This document shows, one piece after another, positions 56,851 through 64,000 of a stretch of 64,000 nucleotides of DNA. Under the pieces are notes generated by a model. That model had not been told where the DNA came from. It searched no databases and saw only the letters and a program-made list of their open reading frames with translations. The DNA is from Benincasa hispida. Lineage: Eukaryota; Streptophyta; Magnoliopsida; Cucurbitales; Cucurbitaceae. The stretch spans positions 14,235,376-14,299,375 of the forward strand of contig NC_052357.1 of the NCBI RefSeq assembly GCF_009727055.1, given 5' to 3'. Numbering within the stretch: the stretch's first letter is position 1; each line of letters begins with the position of its first letter. The position numbers were made by a program, and so were the translations under genes.

Positions 56851-59841
56851 CATAGGTAATGACAAAGTAGTGGTTGGAAATGGTACATCCCTTCCTATAT
56901 CTCGCTATGGACATATAAATATACCTACTAGTTCTGGTGTCTGTCATTGTTAAATATTCTTTATGTGCCTGCCATAGCCAAGAACCTGGTAACTGTATCA
57001 AAACTTTCCAAAGAAAACAATATAGTGGTTGAATTTCATGCTGACTTTTGTGTGGTCAAGGACAAGGAGTTGGGAGTACCAATCCTGAAAGGCCGGCTTA
57101 AAGATGGGCTATACCAATTGGAGGATGTCAACCAGTCTATAAATAATGCCCTAATTACTTCAAGATTGCCAGATGCTCGCTTGACTGCTCCATCTAAAGA
57201 ATTCTCACGTCAATTTGCTTTTCAAACCAGCAGGACAATAACCACAATGCTTCTCCACAGGCGACTTGGCCATCCATCCCCTAAAGTTTTGTCAAAAGTA
57301 ATTAGTGGATATAACTTACAAATTACTGATAATGAGAAGTCATTTTGTGAAGCTTGTCAGTTTGGAAAGTCTCATGCCTTACCCTTTTCTGACTCTCTTT
57401 CTCATGCAAGCACACCTTTTGAACTAGTGCATATTGATCTATGGGGGCCAACCCCAATGCTTTCTGCAGATGGATATAGATATTATGTGTTGTTTGTTGA
57501 TGACTATAGTCGATTCACTTGGCTATACCCGTTAAAACAGAAAAGTGACACTGCAATTGCCTTTAGACACTTTCAAGCTTTTGTTCTTAATCAATTCAAA
57601 AAATCCATTCACATGTTGCAAATGGATAGTGGGGGTGAGTACAAAGTAGTGGCACATTTATATGATCAGCTTGGAATTCAAATAAGGGTCTCCTACCCCT
57701 ACACTTCAGCACAAAATTGTCGAACTGAACGTAAACATCGCCATGTTGTTGAAACCGATCTTACTCTCTTAGCACAGGCTAAGATGCCACTACACCTATG
57801 GTTGTATGCCTTTCAAACTGCTATTTATCTTATTAACTCTCTTTCTTCTCCTATCCTTCAGGGTCATAGTCCCATGGAAGTGTTACTTTGAAGCAAATTG
57901 GACCTACTATCTCTAGGAGTCTTTAGGTGTGCGTGCTATCCACACCTTCGTCAATACCAGTAACATACATTTGCCTTTCATAGCAGCAAATGTTATCTTG
58001 GCCCTTCCTTAATACACAAAGGTCATAGATGTCTTACTGAGGATGGGAAGGTCATCATCTCTTGCCATGTCATATTTAATGAAGACGAATTTCCATTCCA
58101 AACAGGTTTTTTTGCTAACCTTCAAATCTCTACTCCCACCAATTTAGCTCCATCAATCTCCACATGGTTCTCTTCACCTCCTGTCCATCCATCCTTTCCG
58201 TAACCCTCACCTGAAACAAAACCTTTTATCCAACCTCAATCTCCTCACACTTTTCCTACACCAGCCACAAGTTCACCTTCTCCACATCCTAACCCATTAC
58301 TGTCTCCCTCAACCACTTTTCAATCCCCTACAGTGTCACCCTTAATAACACTTCTACCCTCCCCTCCACAGCAATCCCTACACCCTATCAGTCAACCCCT
58401 CATTGGCACTCATCCAATGATCACCAGAGGGAAGGCTGGTATTTTCAAACCCAAGGCTTGGGTTGCTGAACATATTGAAGACCTTACTCAGAGTGAACCA
58501 ACTTCAGTTTCTCAGGCTCTTACAGCTCTACAGTGGCAAGAAGCTATGATTGAAGAACTTGCTGCACTGCAACGTACAAATACTTGGTCACTGGTACCTT
58601 CTTCATCTGATCAAATTGTTGTTGGTTGCAAATGGGTCTATCGTATTAAACGTGATGCTCAAGGCCTTGTTCAATGGTATAAGGCACGTCTTATTGCTAA
58701 AGGGTTTCATCAACACCCTGGCTTTGGTTATTTTGATACATTCAGTCCTGTTGTCAAGATGTTTACTGTTAGAATTGTGCTTACTTTGGCAGTGTCTCAT
58801 CACTGGCCACTTCGTCAAATTGACTTCAATAATTACTTTCTCAATGGCAAGCTGAAGGAGACTGTCTACATGTCTCAACCCCCGGGTTTTGAAAGCAAAA
58901 CTCACCCATATTATGTTTGCACGCTCAATAAAGCTCTCTATGGTCTCAAGCAGACTCCTCGTGCGTGGAATGATGAGCTCAAAGCATCTATTTGTCAACT
59001 CGGCTTCAAAGTAAGCTCCCTAGAAACTTCTCTATATTATATGCGTACCTCATCCTCCATTACTCTGCTGCTAGTCTATGTAGATGATTTTATACTCACC
59101 GGTAATGATCCAACTCACATTGATCATCTTGTTGCCTGACTGCATACACAGTTCTCTCTCAAAGATCTAGAACAGCTCAGCCAATTTCTTGGTGTCCAAA
59201 TCTCTTATACAACCTCCGGCCTACATTTGCATCAAGCTTAATACATAACTGAGCTTCTCTCTAAACTAAACCTTAACCATATGAAGCCTTGTCCAACCCT
59301 TGCAGTACCTGGCACCTCCCTGTCCTTGAGCATTGGAACACCCCTCCATGACCCATTTCTATATCGTAGCACGGTTGGTGCTCTCCAATACCACACTAAT
59401 ACAAGATCGGACATTGCCTTTATTGTTAATAAGCTTAGCTATATCCTCAAAGCTTCTACTAATATTCACTGGTCAATTGTCGAACGTGAGCTTAGATATC
59501 TTGCAGGGACTCTCCACTTTGGCCTAACCACCAACTGTGATACTTACCTTAATTTAACAGCCTATTCTGAAGCAGATTGGGCCTCAAGTATTGATGATAA
59601 AAAATCTACAGCTGCTTATTGCCTCTATCTTCAATCGACTCTCATTTCTTGGTCATTTAAGAAACAAATGACAGTGGCTCGCTCCAGTACTGAGTCCGAG
59701 TATCGAGCTATTACTCATGCTGCAACCAAGATCATTTGGGTGAAAAATCTGTTAACTGAGATTGGATTCTCTCCAAAGGGTATACTTGTTCTTTGGTGTG
59801 ACAACATGGGTGCAGGTGCCTCAGTTGCCAACCCTATCTTA
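56851..59841 (+). pseudogene. Copia pol: integrase, reverse transcriptase, partial RNase H
   Basis: Integrase (56947-57891): zinc site HRRLGHPS..CEACQFGKSH, then HIDLWGPTP, QMDSGGEYK and TERKHRHVVE supplying the D, D and E residues. After stops at 57889 and around 58200 the RT (58333-59139) shows VGCKWVYRIKRDAQG, KARLIAKGF, LRQIDFNNYFLNG (usually DVxNAFL), and an intact YVDD in LLLVYVDDFILTGND, followed by a TGA at 59137. RNase H (59281-59841) has SEADWA, SSTESEYRA and LWCDN, then ends at SVANPI where sequence of the inverted repeat takes over. Catalytic residues are mostly kept, but stops prevent a full polyprotein. Confidence 0.9.
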
Positions 59842-61690
59842 TGCAATGAATTTTCTTATTTGTTTTTTTAAATATTTTAATTCTTTTTTTGTGTGAGTGA
59901 TAAAATGGAATGCATAAAGACGGGTGCAACCTTATATATATACACATGCATACATGCATACATACATAATACATACATACATACACACACTTAATTGGAA
60001 TAAGTTGAAAATATTATAATGCGATTTGAAATATATATGTACTTCTAATTTGAGTTGATTAATGAAGTCTTAGAACTTTTCTTTTAACAAAATAAGTTGC
60101 AACAATTTTGCTATTAAAAGATGCAAGAATTTTGCAAACAAATGGAAATAGAGGTTTTTGTGTGGATGATCCTTTCCTATGTGTGTTTATGATTGATGAT
60201 CCACGCACACAAATGTATTAATTCTAACCTTCTGCTTATGTCAGATCCTATACCGTTTTTTATAATATATCGCATTAGGAATGGTCACATCTATGGTAGC
60301 CTTAACGCGATGGTTATCCCTATCGTAATCTCTCTAATTTTTTTTTATCCAAACACATTAAACTTGAAGAAAATTAAGGAAAACACAACAAACTGATTGT
60401 ACACATTCTAACGTATCGCATTAGGGATTACCAAGAGTAGCCCTAACGCGATCTATCTCTATGATGATCTTATTTTTCTCACCTAAAAACACAACAACCT
60501 TTGAGAAAAATGAGGAAAAATGGAGATCGTGATAGAGATGGTCATCTCGTTAGTGCTACGATAGATATGGTCATCCCTAACGTAATTACAAAAAAAAATA
60601 TATATATATATATATATGGTAGTCGGATGTGACATAAGCAGAAGATTAGAATTCATACATTTGTGGGGGGCGGGTCATCAATCATAAAAGCACTTTAAAA
60701 AGAGTCACCTGTACAAAAAAAAAAAAGAAAAAAAAAAAAAAAAAAACTTAATGGAAATATGATAACAATTAGGGGCATCTTCTATTTGAAATTCACATCG
60801 TGATTCTCTTTTCTTTTCAAACACATTTTTTGTCTTTTTTTTTTATCTACCAGAAATTATACAACAAATCTTCTAAATAAAAATTGAAAATGAATGGATC
60901 AAATTCATGTAGAAGCGATTGATCGCCTATGCTTTTATTTATTGTTTTGAAAAATACAGAAAATAGAGAGAAGATTAAACATCAAACTAAGCATACTTTT
61001 ACTGTGAAGAACTTCAAGGAAAAAGAAAATTTCTTTGAAGATAACTTCTCAATCTTCTCTAATTCTTTATTATGTTTATGACCTTTTCAAACATGAACTT
61101 AGACACCACTACTAAGTCTTTTCTGCTATTCTCCGGCAAGACTTGGTTTGTGGAAACCTCTTTTAATTTGAGAGTGATGAGAGATTGAGAGAGAATTAAG
61201 AGAGTGATTATGTGAATGAGAATTCTACCAACTCCCAGCAAAATGCAGAAGTTAACCTGTGTAGAATGAGTGAGGGGAGTTAACTCCTTTCAGTCCACTC
61301 CCTCTAACTCCCTTGTAACTACAGGGAAGTTATTATTTAATTTATTAAATTAAAAAAATTAATTAAATAATACATTTGAATCATATTCAAACGTAACTTT
61401 TTCTCATAACCTATACTTTTAATATGTATCCCATTTACATTAAATTCAATCTATAGTTTTAATATAAATCTCATTCATATTATTTAATATTTCAATCTTA
61501 TTCAAATACATTATTCTCTTAAATTATATAATTTAATTTCAAATTTCATTCAAAATTAACTTTATAATTTAATGTATCTATATGCATTATATTAGCTGTA
61601 TTACATATAATTTAAAATATTCCCTCATAATTTGAACAACTTAAATTTTTCAAAAACAAAATGATCCTTGTGTTTATCCGTAGTGAGCTA
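59841..61690 (-). repeat. Inverted copy of the 6240-8030 repeat
   Basis: Begins inside the copia RNase H and runs as reverse complement of 8030 down to 6240: CA-rich microsatellite (59945-59990), foldback element (about 60130-60745, with a poly(A) run near 60715-60745), LTR tail with CTTTTCTGCTATTCTCCGGC near 61117. At 61690 it abuts a plus-oriented LTR of the same broad family. The frames 60193-60396 and 61059-61241 are not called. Confidence 0.85.
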
Positions 61691-63061
61691 GCTAAAGACA
61701 TAGTTCTGCAAGATGGAATTCACTCTTACCCAACTTAGGGTTAGTAGATAAGCTGTTCTCTTAAGCACTGATTCTTGGTCTTGAACAACGGGGCCCCGCC
61801 CTCTTGTGATCGAGAGGGATATGATTTATAAGTTAGACTATAAACCAATTTTTTAAATGGAGGATCAGTAGGAACTTAAGAAGCAAGATGTATTTACAGA
61901 GGTAAAATAGTAACCTTGACGTAGTTGTAAATATGAACGACCTGTGAAGAATCGACTTACTAATTATGGTTAAAAATGGACAGAAATATATCTATAGTGA
62001 GGAGAATGCAACTATCGAGCTATAGTGGTGTGTCTCGATAGTTAACAAATAGTGATTAATTTGGTCTAAAGAGTTTAGCCAATTAATCGCAAATTGTTAG
62101 AGCTCATGATCTGTATGTCCATAAGGTCCCTCTATTAGCTCATATTTTATATCTTGGATCAATGAATTGAATCGATTTGAAATGTTGAGATTCGAAATTA
62201 GGGTTTTAAATTTGAAGTGTTCAAATTCAATTAATTGTATTTAATACAATTAAAACGTTTGATTTTGTTAAAATTAAATGAAAATGGAGAGTTAAAAAAT
62301 ATTTAAATAATGATTTAAATATTTGATGAGGTGAATATAATATTTAATATTTAATATTTGATATTAAATTTAATTAATTAAATCAGTTTAATTAATTATT
62401 ATTCAATTTTATTCATTTTCTAAGATGGTTCAAAATTAGTAATTTGGTTAAATTGAATTTTGGATTTTTTAAATTCAAAATTATAAAATTAAATTAAAAT
62501 TGAATTTTAAAAAATCAGTTTTAATTTAAATTAATTAATCAAATTAAGTTTATTAAAATTGAATAAAAATATTTCAAAGTGGGAAAATCCCAATTTTGGA
62601 TTTTTCCACTCAAAATACACCTGACGCCACTTCAATTTTAAGTGGCATCAACTTGTATTAATCCTTAAAGCATGGTATTTCAATATAAATTGAAGTGTTG
62701 AACTTCAATTAGACTCCATGCAATCAGACTCCATGCAATCAGATTAAGAGTTGAGATTTTGCATAAACTTTTCCTCTCCAAATCCTCATCCATCTCAACT
62801 CTATTGGCCTCAATTCAGTGTTTCCACCGCTCATTCCAAGCTTGAGAATAGTAGAGAAGGTCATTGTAGTGATTCATTGCAAATTTGAAGTCTCAATTCA
62901 TAGAGTAAAGTTGTGTTTGAAGAGATTCATCAAAGGTTGTATCTCATGAAACACTTTCTCTACAAAATTTGTTTTCAGCATGCTTTTGAACTCAAATTAA
63001 GTGTAATTAGAGTGCTTATTGATTTTTATTTCTTCCGTTGCATGTTAGTTTACTCTATCAA
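61690..63061 (+). mobile_element. Copia-family LTR (plus)
   Basis: Blocks GTAGTGAGCTAGCTAAAGAC, AAGATGGAATTCACTC and GGTCCCTCTATTAGCTC match 5740-6200. The AT-rich centre and the end TTAGTTTACTCTATCA match 30130-30768. The start is missing, joined to the inverted repeat. Confidence 0.65.
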
Positions 63062-63452
63062 TGAGTATCAGAGTATGATTTAAGCACTTAATTATCGTTA
63101 ATTTGAATTTGGTGGGTGAATTTCTAAGTTTGCATGTTGCTATGATTGATGTGGTTAAATTTCAACTTTGGCATTAAAATTCTCTTTAATTATAAAGTTT
63201 AATTTGTTATTAGCTCTTGATTGATGAGCTTATATGTGTGCTCTCGAGTCTATAATTTTATTAGAGTCAATAGAGTCCATATTAGGCTGTAATTGAGGTT
63301 TGAAGTAGGCAAGTAGGAGAAAACTGAAGAGCAGCTTCTGTCCAGGCATCATTGCAACACTGTCTTCAGAGCGTTGCAACGCTGCTCATCCCAGCCTAGA
63401 AAGATGTGTGCATTCGTGAGTCGGATCTTTTAAATTTCGAAAGAACCATATA
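63062..63452 (+). other. Copia primer site (decayed) and leader
   Basis: TGAGTATCAGAG at 63062 is a one-substitution form of TGGTATCAGAG. The leader has a perfect palindrome GCGTTGCAACGC at 63371-63382, comparable with those at 31058 and 52845. Confidence 0.6.
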
Positions 63453-63768
63453 AAATGATGGTCACAAAGGAAAAACTCCACAAGATAAAAGTTCAAAGTT
63501 TGTTGAAAATAAATGTTTCCGATGCAAAATGACTGAGCATTGGTCACGTACCTGTAGTACGTCAAAATACTTAGTTGACCTCTATCAAGTCTCCCTGAAG
63601 AAAAAAGAGAAAAATGTGGAAGCAAATTTTGCATACCAAGATAATGACATATTTGACCCTTCCCACATGACAAATTTGGATGTGACAGAGTTCTTTGAAT
63701 CTCCTGAAGAGAAGATTGGCACAGTTAGTGGCAAATCAAGTGTTTCTTTTGATTTTGAGAATATCTAG
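63453..63768 (+). pseudogene. Copia gag C-terminal piece with zinc knuckle
   Basis: From 63453 the frame is open to a TAG at 63766. It has the CX2CX4HX4C knuckle CFRCKMTEHWSRTC beginning at 63514, then KYLVDLYQVSLKKKEKN and a Ser/Asp-rich tail with VTEFFESPEEK. This matches the end of gag in a common plant copia group. The N-terminal gag domain is deleted, since the leader joins directly to the knuckle region. Confidence 0.8.
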
Positions 63769-63906
63769 ACTTAATGTTGTTTTCTTTTATCTATTTTCAT
63801 GTCTTTTTAGTAACTTTTGTATATTTTAAGTGTTGTTTTTCTTATTGTAATTATTTTCTTTTAGTGAAGAAACATGGATCATTTTAATATGTTGGGTGTT
63901 TAAAAA

Positions 63907-64000
63907 ATGAGCAAAGAAGATCTATATCTGACAGACAGTGCAACTATACACACAATACTTACAAGTAAAAAATACTTTTCCAAATTGACAATACTGAAAG
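63907..64000 (+). pseudogene. Copia pol start: protease segment, runs off the window
   Basis: From the ATG at 63907 the frame reads MSKEDLYLTDSATIHTILTS and continues KKYFSKL, with the DSAT aspartic-protease signature. It is in the same frame as the gag piece but separated from its stop by 138 bases of T-rich DNA. The rest lies beyond the window. Confidence 0.7.

Larger units (their letters stand above)
55010..59841 (+). mobile_element. Ty1/copia element, 5' LTR through truncated RNase H
   Basis: LTR (left edge uncertain, right edge about 55610), initiator tRNA-Met primer site at 55611-55622, gag, protease, integrase, reverse transcriptase and RNase H in copia order. Frames change between gag and integrase and several stops occur. 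It is cut in RNase H at about 59841 where the 1.8-kb inverted repeat begins, so there is no 3' LTR. Confidence 0.85.

Noticed and set aside
58603..58998. 131-codon minus frame
   Set aside because: Antisense shadow of copia reverse transcriptase.

Overview
The window looks like repeat-dense nuclear DNA of a flowering plant. The retroelement lineages, the CC-NBS-LRR gene, a CYP86A-type P450 relic, a plant-type tRNA-Asn and several AT-rich LTR and MITE families fit a eudicot. The repeat vocabulary reminds me of cucurbits, but that is inference only. There are no operons, and almost everything recognisable is a mobile element or a broken gene copy.

Layout. 1-4572: the 3' part of a non-autonomous CACTA element built as a long inverted repeat that carries exon-like segments. 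4573-8030: two oppositely oriented pieces of a Ty1/copia LTR family, a foldback element and a (TATG)n run. 8040-10735: non-coding retroelement-like DNA ending in a 107-bp minisatellite. 10736-13180: fragment of an Athila-like Ty3/gypsy element. 13380-17900: gypsy LTR remnants, MITEs and AT-rich spacer. 17928-21392: the main gene, a CC-NBS-LRR resistance-type gene open in one frame except for three nonsense codons. 21960-24530: LINE and SINE-like relics, a CACTA end and a CGAT-rich higher-order repeat. 24900-25830: casein kinase 1 pseudogene. 26085-27290: Athila-like 3' end. 27442-27604: hAT-type MITE with an 8-bp target duplication. 28921-29880: CYP86A-like P450 pseudogene (minus). 29880-31755: copia LTR and leader abutting a second, frameshifted NBS-LRR relic cut inside its P-loop. 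33971-38474: histone H4 pseudogene split at codon 28 by a 4.2-kb CACTA element with a Ulp1-protease remnant. 38932-48489: a four-exon Transposase_24-type gene fragment whose first intron holds a complete 8.66-kb Athila-like LTR element (39101-47758) with target duplication TTTAC. That element has gag and a Transposase_32-type ORF but no pol. 48984-54670: mosaic of copia LTRs, a gypsy RT fragment, an Athila piece and a gypsy LTR, with the only ambiguous base (52154) at a repeat junction. 54679-54752: tRNA-Asn(GTT)-like gene. About 55000-59841: defective copia element. 59841-61690: inverted copy of 6240-8030. 61690-64000: another copia LTR, leader, gag zinc knuckle and protease start.

The genes do not form a pathway. 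The common thread is decay: five host-type gene copies (two NBS-LRR, CK1, CYP86A, H4) are broken, many lesions read most simply as C-to-T or G-to-A transitions, and three of the copies abut or contain mobile elements. The few sequences that still look well formed are the long NBS-LRR frame, the exons of the Transposase_24 fragment and, less surely, the tRNA.
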